Assembly: GCF_033100135.1 (NCBI RefSeq)
Contig: NZ_CP136920.1
Span: forward strand, 1,426,001-1,490,000
DNA from: Rubellicoccus peritrichatus
Lineage (GTDB): Bacteria > Verrucomicrobiota > Verrucomicrobiia > Opitutales > Cerasicoccaceae
Direction of reading: 5' to 3'
DNA: 64,000 bases
In this document: positions 45,210-54,527 of the stretch, piece after piece
Layout: each line of letters opens with the position of its first letter
Numbering within the stretch: position 1 is the first letter of the stretch
The notes under the pieces: model-generated
Told to the model about the DNA's origin: nothing
Databases searched by the model: none
What the model saw: the letters and a program-made list of their open reading frames with translations, nothing else
Program-made: the position numbers and the translations under genes

Positions 45210-48200
45210 TCAAGGTGCAACTGTGACGTCGAGTGTCAGGAATGGCATCCCGCCCGCAGTTAGTGTCGTGGTCTGCGTGTAACGGTGAGTATGGGTGCCG
45301 TTGCCATTATCCACAGCGGCGAAGGAGAATCCGACCGAAGTGTAACCAGTCAGATTATCGCTGCCCATCAGGTCAATGGTGACGCCACCGGGTTGCGAAT
45401 CCCGGTTGCTGATGAAGGTCAGGACCAGCTGGTCAGAGCTGTTCAACTCAACCGAAAGATTCAATGACTCCAATCCGTTCGGGTCCAGGTCAGCCAGATA
45501 TTCAAGCAATGCAACGAGCCCATTGTTATCAAAGTCCGTTTCCAGATCCGCCAAAGTCAGACTGTTGTCCGTCAACCAGTTGCCAAGGGGATCTCCAGCG
45601 GCCTCGCTTCCTTTGACGATGATATTATCTATTTGCCACTGCTCTGAGCCTGTGTCTGTTCCATCAGCCGTATATTTGAAAGCTAGATAAACTGTACTTT
45701 CGCCTTCCAGTGAAGCTGGTAAAGCGACATCACCAGAGGAGAATGAGGAAAACGCAGCAGTGGTTGAAGTGTCGTTAAACGTGAAACCGACTGATGTCCA
45801 AATAACCCCTGAGGCCTCCGGGTCGCCGCTGCCAGAATAATTGGTGGAGTAGAGCAGCTCAAGATTTGGACCATCAAAGGCTTCGCCGTAATCAAAAGAA
45901 ATAGTGAAATCCACACCACTGGAGAAATCGAGTACGGGAGATACCAAATAGTGGTTTTCATCTGCATCGCCTCCAAAGCCATCAGCAGATGCGTTGCCGC
46001 CGCTAGTGCTCCAATCGGATACGCCTGAGACTGTTTGATTTATCCAAGTTGAAGTGCCATTAAAGTCCTCTGAGTTGATTGCACCAGGAGTTGCTGAAAC
46101 TGTGACGCTGGCTGAATATTCGTCAGCATTGCTTACGGAAAAGAGTGCGTAAAATATTTCGGTGCCCGCTACGAGATTGGTGTGCGATTGAGGGGAGATT
46201 TGGCCTTTTGAGAGGACAGTTCCTCCGGCAAAAGCCTGACCTGCTGCAGGTACTGCTCCCGTAGGCGTGGTGAAAGTTCCTGTTGTATTAAAAATGATCA
46301 ATACATCATTGCCACCACTTGGTGTGAAACTGACTGAGGTGGAGCTGGATCCGGTTGATACGGCTGTAACCGCAGTTGGAATTGCGATGAATGTCTCTGG
46401 GTGCACTCCTGGAGTCGCATCTGCGACATTGGCTGTGCTAATTGTCCATTCGACTGCTGTCCAAAATGTGTTCCCTGAAGTGACTGTATCCAGGCGAAAT
46501 GCGCGGCTATCTGCAAATTCCCATGGTTGTCCGGTGCCGTCGGTTCCAGGTTGGCCATACACATCAACAAGAATTCCAGTAGTGGTCCCTCCGCCGAAAC
46601 GTAATTCAAGATTGTCGTCTCCATTGGAGTTTATGACGCCACTTTCAATGTCTGGCACTGGTGCACTTGGAAAGGCCGTTGCGAATGCCGTTGAGTCATG
46701 TGCAATGATGTAAGTGTCACCTGCTGCCAGGGTTCCTGTCAGTGCAATTTCAGTACCGGTTGTATTGGCATTGGCGTAATAAATGAGAGTCCAGTTTCCT
46801 GCAGTGAGATCGATGCTGGAACCGCTGGCATTGTATAGTTCTACATAGCGTGCTTCGACATTGTCAGCCGGATCGACGAACTCAGAAATGATCAATGCAG
46901 GGACGGGTGTGTCATCATCCTGAATTGTGATAGTTGCAGATGACGCCGCGCCAATGCTTGCAGCACCACTCGTGACAAGATTTTCGAGATTAAATGAGAC
47001 TGTTTCAAAGGTTTCCTGTGTGCCATCGTCAGTCAGTGTAATGGTTACGGTTTGTTTATCGCCACTTGAGGCGCTGGCACCAAAATTTACAGTTTGAGTT
47101 GTGTAGTTGTTTATATCGGCTGTGGTTCCTGTGCTTGTGCTTCCGTCAAAGACAACATCAACAGAGACGGCGTTATTGTCCGGATTTAGCAAAATGACCT
47201 CAAGGGCAACGGTTCCACTATCTTCAGCGACGACCAATGAGCTGCTGACAAACGAAACTGATGGTGGGCTATTGCCAAGGAGACTGGTGCCAAGAAAGGC
47301 ATCGTCTCCAATCACAGACGAATCCACGGCTGCGGTTGATACTTCTTGCCAGATTGTTGGGAAATCCAAAACGGTTGATGGAGCAGCCAGGTTATAACCA
47401 GGGTCTGTAAGCGTTCGAACGAAACTGGTTTCTCCACCTTCTCTGCTCGCTGAGAAAGGGATAATGTCGACGATTGCAGACGGTGACGCAGTGGCACTGG
47501 CGTAAATTGCAATAGTGTCATCTCCGTTAAAAAATGTTGCATCGCCGGTTGCATCAGCATCCGCTGCATCAATGGGAGAAACGGCATTTGGGTTTGCTAT
47601 GACAATCGTGCCTCCAGCAGCAATTGAGAGTCCTGCTAAATCCTGTATGTTATTCGGGGTGCCTCCTGCAGTTCTCCAGCCATCGGTATTGTCGATTCCT
47701 CCACTGTTGTTCCATGTTGCGATGATGAAACCAGTAAGATCGATTTGACTAGCAGTGGTATTGGTGAGTTCGAGGTATTTATTGTTCGAAGTGCCTTCGT
47801 AGTATTGAGTGATCAGGACCGTGCCAGCAGGCGATGATTCCGTTGTGGCGCTTGTGCTGGGAGGTGTTCCATCCGTTTTGTAATTTGTGTCTGTACTGAG
47901 GTTAGTATAGGGATAGATAGTGAAGAAATACTCAGTCGTTTCACTAAGGCCACTGAAGTTCGCAGTTTGGACGCCTTGATCGACATATATTAGCGCAGAG
48001 CCATCAGACAAGTCTGTGTCACTGGCTGGAGTCGTGCCGTCGGTGGGTGCTGTGAATGAGTTTGTGTCACTTGCCAGAATCAAGTAGCCTATGGGTGCTT
48101 GTGTTCCGGCAGCATCAACCCAACTTAGATCTATAGATGTAAATTTAGGAGTTGCTGCAAATGTGGATGGATAATTACTGGGCTCGGGGAGAATACCACT

Positions 48201-48854
48201 TGTTGTTGCCGTAATCGTTAGTTCAGGTACGCCTGGGTCAAAAGTGTTACCCACACCTGAGAAAGTCGCCGCAGTGCCATCGCTACTATTTATTCCAATT
48301 AGCAGGTGAAAGCTGTCCCCTGTATTAATTGCGGATAATACATCGGATTCAATGCTTGAAAAGTCCAGCGTAACCGTGACTTCGGTTCCTCCTCCTGTTG
48401 TTCCGTCGAAGTCATAAGTGTCCGTTCCAACCACAACCGGATTATAAGTGTAAGTGCTCAGGTCGATCCCGAAGGCTGAGCTTGAGTCGAAGGCAATTTG
48501 GTCGTAATCGGAACCGCCACTCAGATCTGACTTTGAATCCGTTGTGAAAAAGATTGAAAAAGGGCCATTTGCAGAAAACGTGCGATCATTGACAACCAAT
48601 TTTAGTGTCGCAGCTGTGATGGCACTGACATCGCTTCCTCCAAAGTCAGCCTTTGAAAATGTGAACTCCGCAACACTATATTCATCGAAGTTACTGCTGG
48701 CATTTTGCGCATAGAATTCGTTGCTATTGCCCGGACCGGCGGTTTCAATGGTTCGCGTGCCTTCGGCTTCTTTAGTTACTTGGGCGGATAGATCTAATGC
48801 GATAAGAGTCGTTAGGCTTGTCGCTAGTATGGTGTTTAGCAAGGTTTTCATCAT
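45210..48854 (-). CDS. Large secreted multidomain protein (lamin-tail, Calx-beta, choice-of-anchor J)
   Basis: 1214 residues with a signal peptide (LLNTILATSLTTLIALDLSA). Approximate domains: N-terminal beta domain to 230; Fn3-like 235-335; lamin-tail-like 345-480 (YLELTNTTASQIDLTGF); Calx-beta 532-648 (SLVVAEDSGTVALEV); second lamin-tail 650-780 (RYVELYNASGSSIDLT); MAM/choice-of-anchor J-like 930-1085 (YLVSPVLDFSSG); and a C-terminal verrucomicrobial domain (DFDNNGLVALLEYLADLDP). Likely extracellular and calcium-binding. Function unknown. The palindrome array lies directly downstream. Confidence 0.85.
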   Translation of the reverse strand: MMKTLLNTILATSLTTLIALDLSAQVTKEAEGTRTIETAGPGNSNEFYAQNASSNFDEYSVAEFTFSKADFGGSDVSAITAATLKLVVNDRTFSANGPFSIFFTTDSKSDLSGGSDYDQIAFDSSSAFGIDLSTYTYNPVVVGTDTYDFDGTTGGGTEVTVTLDFSSIESDVLSAINTGDSFHLLIGINSSDGTAATFSGVGNTFDPGVPELTITATTSGILPEPSNYPSTFAATPKFTSIDLSWVDAAGTQAPIGYLILASDTNSFTAPTDGTTPASDTDLSDGSALIYVDQGVQTANFSGLSETTEYFFTIYPYTNLSTDTNYKTDGTPPSTSATTESSPAGTVLITQYYEGTSNNKYLELTNTTASQIDLTGFIIATWNNSGGIDNTDGWRTAGGTPNNIQDLAGLSIAAGGTIVIANPNAVSPIDAADADATGDATFFNGDDTIAIYASATASPSAIVDIIPFSASREGGETSFVRTLTDPGYNLAAPSTVLDFPTIWQEVSTAAVDSSVIGDDAFLGTSLLGNSPPSVSFVSSSLVVAEDSGTVALEVILLNPDNNAVSVDVVFDGSTSTGTTADINNYTTQTVNFGASASSGDKQTVTITLTDDGTQETFETVSFNLENLVTSGAASIGAASSATITIQDDDTPVPALIISEFVDPADNVEARYVELYNASGSSIDLTAGNWTLIYYANANTTGTEIALTGTLAAGDTYIIAHDSTAFATAFPSAPVPDIESGVINSNGDDNLELRFGGGTTTGILVDVYGQPGTDGTGQPWEFADSRAFRLDTVTSGNTFWTAVEWTISTANVADATPGVHPETFIAIPTAVTAVSTGSSSTSVSFTPSGGNDVLIIFNTTGTFTTPTGAVPAAGQAFAGGTVLSKGQISPQSHTNLVAGTEIFYALFSVSNADEYSASVTVSATPGAINSEDFNGTSTWINQTVSGVSDWSTSGGNASADGFGGDADENHYLVSPVLDFSSGVDFTISFDYGEAFDGPNLELLYSTNYSGSGDPEASGVIWTSVGFTFNDTSTTAAFSSFSSGDVALPASLEGESTVYLAFKYTADGTDTGSEQWQIDNIIVKGSEAAGDPLGNWLTDNSLTLADLETDFDNNGLVALLEYLADLDPNGLESLNLSVELNSSDQLVLTFISNRDSQPGGVTIDLMGSDNLTGYTSVGFSFAAVDNGNGTHTHRYTQTTTLTAGGMPFLTLDVTVAP

Positions 48855-48914
48855 GGTGTGTGAGAGAAGTTAATTTAAACAGTGAATGGGTTTTGAGGTT
48901 GGATTAGACGCGAA

Positions 48915-49664
48915 TTAGCTATTCGCACTTTCCTGTTGCTGCTCTTCAGCCTTTGGTGGTTGTCTCTCCTGTAAGAGATAAGTGTAGATCTTTAGAGAAT
49001 TCGATCTTCTAGGAGGGCGAAGTACGACTATTGATCTCGTCTCAATGTCAAATGGAACTTCATTTGAGTAAACGAGTTCGTAGCCCTCTGGCATCTTGAT
49101 CGCAAAGCCCAGTTTTACCCAATTTCCTTTGTGTGCTATTTTCTTGATTGAGAAAGGCATTGAAATGCCTTGAGGGACTTTTAATGTTTCGTTGCCGATT
49201 TGACCAGCTAACTCAGCACCACATGCATTAAAGATACGTATTGTTCCGTAAGGAAAGGCTTTTGTGCTGTCGTTGACAATAAGTAGTGGATATGAGGTTT
49301 TTTCTTCTTTCTTAGTTGGTAGGAAGAATATGATGGCTTCCTTTACTTCATTCGGGATTTGTGCCTTTGCAACTGGGATTTTTATTTCCGAACCATCCGG
49401 GTTCGTCGACTTATTGAAGAATAAAATTTCCTTCGGGCCTTTGTAGTTGTAGGTCTGAGATCTGCGCTTGCGTTTGAACTCTAACAATTGGGAGTCTTGG
49501 TCGCTATTTGTGAAATAGACATCACTGGGCATGGACCTATCTACGGAAAACACCGTGAAGTCCAGTGAGACTATGTCTTCTGACTCTTCATCTGCAACTA
49601 TTGTGCAGGTGAAGAAGAGGCAAAGTGCGAGCCTACATACTAAATGTCTGATTCGTTGATCCAT
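48915..49664 (-). CDS. Exported hypothetical protein, partner of cassette A protein
   Basis: 249 residues with a signal peptide (LVCRLALCLFFTCTIVA). The body is beta-rich, basic/acidic mixed (LEFKRKRRSQTYNY; GTIRIFNACG) and the tail is Gln/Glu-rich. It overlaps the upstream cassette A-like gene by 25 bp, so translation is probably coupled. I do not recognise a family beyond its usual place beside such cassettes. Periplasmic or surface location likely. Confidence 0.65.
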   Translation of the reverse strand: MDQRIRHLVCRLALCLFFTCTIVADEESEDIVSLDFTVFSVDRSMPSDVYFTNSDQDSQLLEFKRKRRSQTYNYKGPKEILFFNKSTNPDGSEIKIPVAKAQIPNEVKEAIIFFLPTKKEEKTSYPLLIVNDSTKAFPYGTIRIFNACGAELAGQIGNETLKVPQGISMPFSIKKIAHKGNWVKLGFAIKMPEGYELVYSNEVPFDIETRSIVVLRPPRRSNSLKIYTYLLQERQPPKAEEQQQESANS

Positions 49665-52660
49665 TCAAATGCTACAATTTCGAATCGACGACCTAAAGTG
49701 GGTGATAAGACATCCGGCATACGCTGAACGACAATTTCACACTGTGCGGTTGCCTCAATTTTATCAGTTATTGGATTTCGTGTTTCTCCGTAAGATCTAA
49801 TTTTGAAAGTATCAGAGCGCGCAAATACATATGGAGAAACCATATTCATGATGCTGCCAGCGCTCAGATAACCAGGGGAAAGCTTTGGAATGTGTTTTCC
49901 ATCAGGCGAGTTGATTGAGGGAACAGCATCGATGGCGTCTTGAAGGACTCCACTGTTGGCAAACTCCGTTAATGAATAAAAGGGGTGACCTTCATTGACG
50001 CAATAACGTTGGATCCCATCAACTATTTCTTCAGCAAGCTCTCTTGTTTCTGTTGCACTTAATTCTCTAAAGCCTTGAAGAAACACTTCGTGTGTTCCAT
50101 CCGCTTTAATATTTGTGCCTAGAGCCTTATCTTGATTCCCTGAAATGTATCCATAATAACGGCCTCTGCTATCCGCTAGTCCTTCACCCGATGTGAAAGG
50201 GTAATTGAAGAAAGGTCTTTCAATATTTAGGGTCTGGGCAACTGTAGTCCCTAAATCGTTTGTATACGAGAAATCGTCAATAAACGCAGGGGAAAGTAAG
50301 GCTCTCCAAGCGTTGTCCGATGTTGAGTTAACGTTAAGTCCACCTTCGACCATAAGATTTGTTGCTGAATCTTCATTGCCGAGATTGGAAGTGCCATCAA
50401 AATGCTCAAAGTGCCGAATCCGTGTATTTGGAAGTGGAGTGTCCTTGCTCCAGGAGTTTGGTTGATTGGGAAGTGTTGAAAAGAAGTAGCGATCAAAATA
50501 GTTATTCAGGCTTTCTTCCGGATCATTGAAATCTCCATCTCCGTTAGTATCCGTTAGGTTTGCCGTATCTTTGCCAGCGACAGTGTTGCCAAGTGGTTTT
50601 GGTTTTCTGCCAACGAAATGAAGCTCATTCAAGGCACCGATAGATATCATTTCTGTTTTAGGCAGATCGTAGATTCTTGCCAGACGATTGTTTGTGTCAT
50701 TTCCAGTCCATGCACCTTGGAAGACATCAGTTGTCGTCATGAAATTTAGTCTTTCAAGATCATCAGGAGAGAATACATCAAGATATTTTCCATCACCATC
50801 TTCTGGGTTATTTAGATCGACCGTAATTTTGGGTGCCCGCATATCCCATTCGCTCAGCATTTCGTCGAGTTGTTCGCTTCCCGTTGCAACAGTTTCATTC
50901 CATTCATCGTCGAGCCTGTAGTGTACCCCAAAAGTCCAGTTTCCAGAACTGAGATGGCTTCTGTCCATCGCTGAAATACCTCGCACAAAGCGTGTGTCGT
51001 TATCGGAATTACTCGCATCGTATTCGATTTCGAAATCACCCCAGTTTCTTAATACAATGCGTTGGAATTCTCTGGGAGTGGTATCATTCGTATTCGATTC
51101 TCTTAGAGAAATTGTTAAGCCTTCTACCTCAGGATCTGGATTGTCAGCCACATTTCCAAAACGTACTTTGAAAACATCCCAAGTCTCCGGCGTCACTCTT
51201 AATTCACCAATTTTGTATGCTATGGTTCCTCTGCCTGATTCATAGCTTCCACTGGGTTGGCTGCATGGGCGCATATATCCAGCCTTGTGCTCATAGAAAG
51301 AGTTAAGACTTCCTTCGATGACAATCGGATCTGTAGTCCCTACTTCGTTAATCGTTGTCGTACTTCTTTTGGTGCTGTTAATGAGTCGAATCTCTGGAAA
51401 ATTAGAAACAACTATAGAAATGTCAGATTTTGCTGTTGGATCGATACTGGTTGGAAGAATGTCTTTTCCGTTATCCAGATTCAAATTTCTAGTGTAGGGG
51501 CTCAAAACATCGCCAAATATATAAAAATAGAGGTAAATATCTCTTGTTGGGCCACCTGCGACACCACCACTATTGGGCAGGCTTCTTGCTCCTAGACCGC
51601 AAACAATCGCGAGCTCGGAGACATATGGCGCTGTAGAGAAGATAATAGGATCGTCCATGTGGTCTTCATCCACATTTGGTGTCAGCACATCTGCTGTATT
51701 GTCCTGATTAAATCGAATGAAATCATGGAGGCGTTCAGTTAGCATATCCCATTGAGGATTGTCGTATGTGGCATCCAGCTCAACTTGTGATGTTGTCGCT
51801 GGTAAGCGCTTCAAATGACTCAAGTCCTGACGTAGACCTCCATCGAGTGTATTCGTGAGAGTGAATAAATTGGTGGATGTGAATGACTCAGCATTATTCT
51901 GAAGCCATGTATTCATCGTGCTTTCTGAGAGAGAAGGAATGAGTCTAAGTTCGTGTAATTGGGTTATACGATCCAGATAACCTACGGTATTTTCCTCCGA
52001 CTGGTTAAAATCAGAGATGCCTTCTTCTCGGATGAAATCTTGAAATCCAAAAATTTGTCCTGCTGCTCGCTGATAGCGATCCTGTTGGGTTGGGGTAGAG
52101 CGTAAGCCTATGTCATCAGTCTTGTCGGATAGGCCCAGGCTTGCTTTTAAACCTTCATCTCGAATCCAGTAGCCATACAGTCCGTTCAAGTCTGGTGCTT
52201 CAACAAGCGGCACGTTTACGCTGACATTACCGGATGTTATAATCGTAGATTCGCTTGGAACTATAGTTGGATCAACATTATCACCACTAACCAGCATAGT
52301 TCTGGTGTCATCTTCAACATTCCATACGCCAAGCCAGTGCGGATTCGCGATTTCGTTTTGATTTGTGTCTGGGTTATCCAGAATCTCCGCCCGTGCCGTG
52401 ACACGCTGGTCGGGTCCGGCGTGCTTTTGGAGTTCGCCGAGGGCGACCATGAGGGCGAAGCGGGCGTTTTCGCGAGCGGTGAGTTGTGCTTTGCTTTGCT
52501 GGGTGGTGGCGAGCTCGACAGAGACGAGTGTGGATAGGCTGAGGAGCATCAGGATGATGAAGCTCATCAGTGAGATGGCAACGATCAGCGCGAAACCACT
52601 GGCTTGCCGTCTCATGAGACTTTTCTTTGAATGTCGTTGTTCTGAGCGCACTGCTTTCAC
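49640..52660 (-). CDS. Verru_Chthon cassette protein A-like (pilus-assembly type)
   Basis: 1006 residues. The N-terminus is a pilin-like, single-helix membrane anchor (ASGFALIVAISLMSFIILML, residues ~20-40). Then comes TQQSKAQLTARENARFALMVALGELQKHAGPDQRVTA, the characteristic opening of Verru_Chthon cassette A / PilX-like proteins. The rest is a long extracytoplasmic region (LFTLTNTLDGGLRQDLS; EAPDLNGLYGYWIRDEG). The usual cassette proteins B-D are not next to it. Function is uncharacterised; a pseudopilus-related role is inferred. Confidence 0.82.
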   Translation of the reverse strand: MKAVRSEQRHSKKSLMRRQASGFALIVAISLMSFIILMLLSLSTLVSVELATTQQSKAQLTARENARFALMVALGELQKHAGPDQRVTARAEILDNPDTNQNEIANPHWLGVWNVEDDTRTMLVSGDNVDPTIVPSESTIITSGNVSVNVPLVEAPDLNGLYGYWIRDEGLKASLGLSDKTDDIGLRSTPTQQDRYQRAAGQIFGFQDFIREEGISDFNQSEENTVGYLDRITQLHELRLIPSLSESTMNTWLQNNAESFTSTNLFTLTNTLDGGLRQDLSHLKRLPATTSQVELDATYDNPQWDMLTERLHDFIRFNQDNTADVLTPNVDEDHMDDPIIFSTAPYVSELAIVCGLGARSLPNSGGVAGGPTRDIYLYFYIFGDVLSPYTRNLNLDNGKDILPTSIDPTAKSDISIVVSNFPEIRLINSTKRSTTTINEVGTTDPIVIEGSLNSFYEHKAGYMRPCSQPSGSYESGRGTIAYKIGELRVTPETWDVFKVRFGNVADNPDPEVEGLTISLRESNTNDTTPREFQRIVLRNWGDFEIEYDASNSDNDTRFVRGISAMDRSHLSSGNWTFGVHYRLDDEWNETVATGSEQLDEMLSEWDMRAPKITVDLNNPEDGDGKYLDVFSPDDLERLNFMTTTDVFQGAWTGNDTNNRLARIYDLPKTEMISIGALNELHFVGRKPKPLGNTVAGKDTANLTDTNGDGDFNDPEESLNNYFDRYFFSTLPNQPNSWSKDTPLPNTRIRHFEHFDGTSNLGNEDSATNLMVEGGLNVNSTSDNAWRALLSPAFIDDFSYTNDLGTTVAQTLNIERPFFNYPFTSGEGLADSRGRYYGYISGNQDKALGTNIKADGTHEVFLQGFRELSATETRELAEEIVDGIQRYCVNEGHPFYSLTEFANSGVLQDAIDAVPSINSPDGKHIPKLSPGYLSAGSIMNMVSPYVFARSDTFKIRSYGETRNPITDKIEATAQCEIVVQRMPDVLSPTLGRRFEIVAFEWINESDI

Positions 52661-52666
52661 GTAAAG

Positions 52667-52885
52667 TTAAGTGGGAGTGGGCGGATTTTTACCTTTCAAA
52701 GTGATTAAGCAAAATACGCGCCTGATTTCTCCGTTTTTGAAATCGGTTCGCAGTAAATTTAGATTCTTTGAATCTTCGAGTCTAAAGGTAGCTTGCCACA
52801 CGAAATCACCATTTCCGTAACTTCGGTGTAACGTTGTGAATAAGGGTGACTCTGGCTTGTACTTTTCACACCAAGCGTCCTTCAC
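52667..52885 (-). other. Short ORF of uncertain status upstream of the cassette gene
   Basis: A minus-strand frame, open from about 52909 and starting at GTG 52885, gives 72 residues (KDAWCEKYKPESPLFTTLHRS...). It ends 6 bp before the cassette A-like ATG. The sequence looks protein-like but matches nothing I know. It could be a small gene or the 3' remnant of a lost cassette gene. Confidence 0.35.
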
Positions 52886-52949
52886 ATGATAGCCTTCATC
52901 TTTGTTCTAAAGATTAGCGATTGAGCCTTACTGATAGGCTTTGATCAAC

Positions 52950-54431
52950 CTAAAGCTGGGGTGACGCTGAGGAGGTTTCTTCCAAGTCCCCATCTGTCGC
53001 ATTATTTGCTACAGGTTCGGTTTGAGACAGACCAAGGAGTAACCAAAAGGGGATCGCCCCCATCGGGCCTTCGAGGACGACTTGAAGGGCAGCACCAATG
53101 AAGACAACCCAGATAGCAATTTGGATGGCCAGTGTTTCCGATATGGTAGCTTCGCGCCGAGCTCGGTTGAGTAATCTTTTGGTTTGCCCGGCGATCAGGA
53201 CCAGAACAAAGAGAAAAATCCCAAATCCGATGATGCCGGTGCGACCGAAAAGGGTGAGCAAAAAGTTGTGTGGGCTTCGGGCGGTGAAGACTTCACTGTC
53301 TGCCCCGGGATAGTATTCCTGGATAAAGGGATTGGCCAGATTGTATCCAAAACCGAAGCCAAAGAGTGGTGCTTCTCGCAGGGTTTCGTTTGTGAGAGCT
53401 CTCCACCAGACAAGGCGGAAGCGATTATTATGTCCGGTGTCGGCACTGCTGGTGCCTCGGTATTCGCCAGTGCCGCTTATGTCCACGATGGAACGTGCGT
53501 GTTCGTAAAGGCTGTAGAGTTGCGTTTCGCGTACCGGGGTTTGGCTGACTGTATAATAGGCCGTAAGGGCAATGAAACCTGCTGCCGCCGTGCCGATCAA
53601 AAAGCTAGTGTAGCTCCTTACCCGAGCCATCCACATAAGTCCGGCGGCCAAGACAAGCCCGAGCATGGCAGCCCGCGAAAGAGTCAGTCCAACCATCGCG
53701 AGGCATCCGGCGGCGCCGATGAGGTAAATCACATTTTTGCTTTGTCGATATTTCCAGAAGAAAAGCACTGAGCCAGCCGCTCCATAGATCCCAACCAGAT
53801 CACCCTTGAAGTAAATTACTGGAATGCCGCGAAAGGTTAGTTGGTAGATGAAGAAAGGTTCGAAAGCCTTGAAGATTGGGTAGATTATAAACATCAGGGC
53901 CAGGCCGATGAAGAAGCCGTTAATGAGTAACTGGCGTGAGCGCTGATGTTGCCCGATCGTGAATCCGATAAAGAAGAACAGCGCGTAAAAGATCATGGCG
54001 AAATCCCTCACCGCGAGGATGCCCCAATTGCGCAAATCCACGAAGAGGTGCAATCCTGCTGCGATCATCCAGACGATCAGGGCGCCGGATAGTGGAGTTA
54101 TGGGGAAGGGGAGTCGTTGCGTAATTGCTGTGCGCAATGCGATCATGCCCAGGCCTAATCCCAGCCCGATCTCTCCCAGGAAAAGCGGCAGGCCGGAGAT
54201 CGGAGCCAACTGGGCAAAGCCACGATTGGCCGAGAAATAGCCAATGACGAGAAAGGCGGAAAAGACGGTTTCAAAGATAACACCGCGCCAGAGGCAGAGC
54301 ATTAAATAAGTGACAGCGGCGGCAAGCAGGCCAGGCAACAAGATCACGCCTTCGCCCGCTTGCAGTCCAATGTAAATGGCTGCAACGATACCAAAGGCAA
54401 TCACGCCGAGTCTGATAATCCCCTGATTCAA
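52950..54431 (-). CDS. O-antigen ligase/polymerase family membrane protein
   Basis: 493 residues with about 11 membrane helices. The family signature region is the large loop before the last helices: NNRFRLVWWRALTNETLREA, PLFGFGFGYN and FTARSPHNFLLTLFGRTG. Members join or polymerise O-antigen or other glycan units on lipid carriers at the periplasmic face. The C-terminus is acidic and cytosolic. A UDP-xylose-forming enzyme is encoded 2 kb away, but no cluster of glycosyltransferases is present. Confidence 0.85.
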   Translation of the reverse strand: MNQGIIRLGVIAFGIVAAIYIGLQAGEGVILLPGLLAAAVTYLMLCLWRGVIFETVFSAFLVIGYFSANRGFAQLAPISGLPLFLGEIGLGLGLGMIALRTAITQRLPFPITPLSGALIVWMIAAGLHLFVDLRNWGILAVRDFAMIFYALFFFIGFTIGQHQRSRQLLINGFFIGLALMFIIYPIFKAFEPFFIYQLTFRGIPVIYFKGDLVGIYGAAGSVLFFWKYRQSKNVIYLIGAAGCLAMVGLTLSRAAMLGLVLAAGLMWMARVRSYTSFLIGTAAAGFIALTAYYTVSQTPVRETQLYSLYEHARSIVDISGTGEYRGTSSADTGHNNRFRLVWWRALTNETLREAPLFGFGFGYNLANPFIQEYYPGADSEVFTARSPHNFLLTLFGRTGIIGFGIFLFVLVLIAGQTKRLLNRARREATISETLAIQIAIWVVFIGAALQVVLEGPMGAIPFWLLLGLSQTEPVANNATDGDLEETSSASPQL

Positions 54432-54527
54432 CGGGCTTTGGGTTTAAGCCGAAAGTTTTGCTTTGGCGAGTTGAATGTCTATCGCGGCAGTAGGAGTGAA
54501 TGGCACAGGCACGACTGCTTCCGCCTT

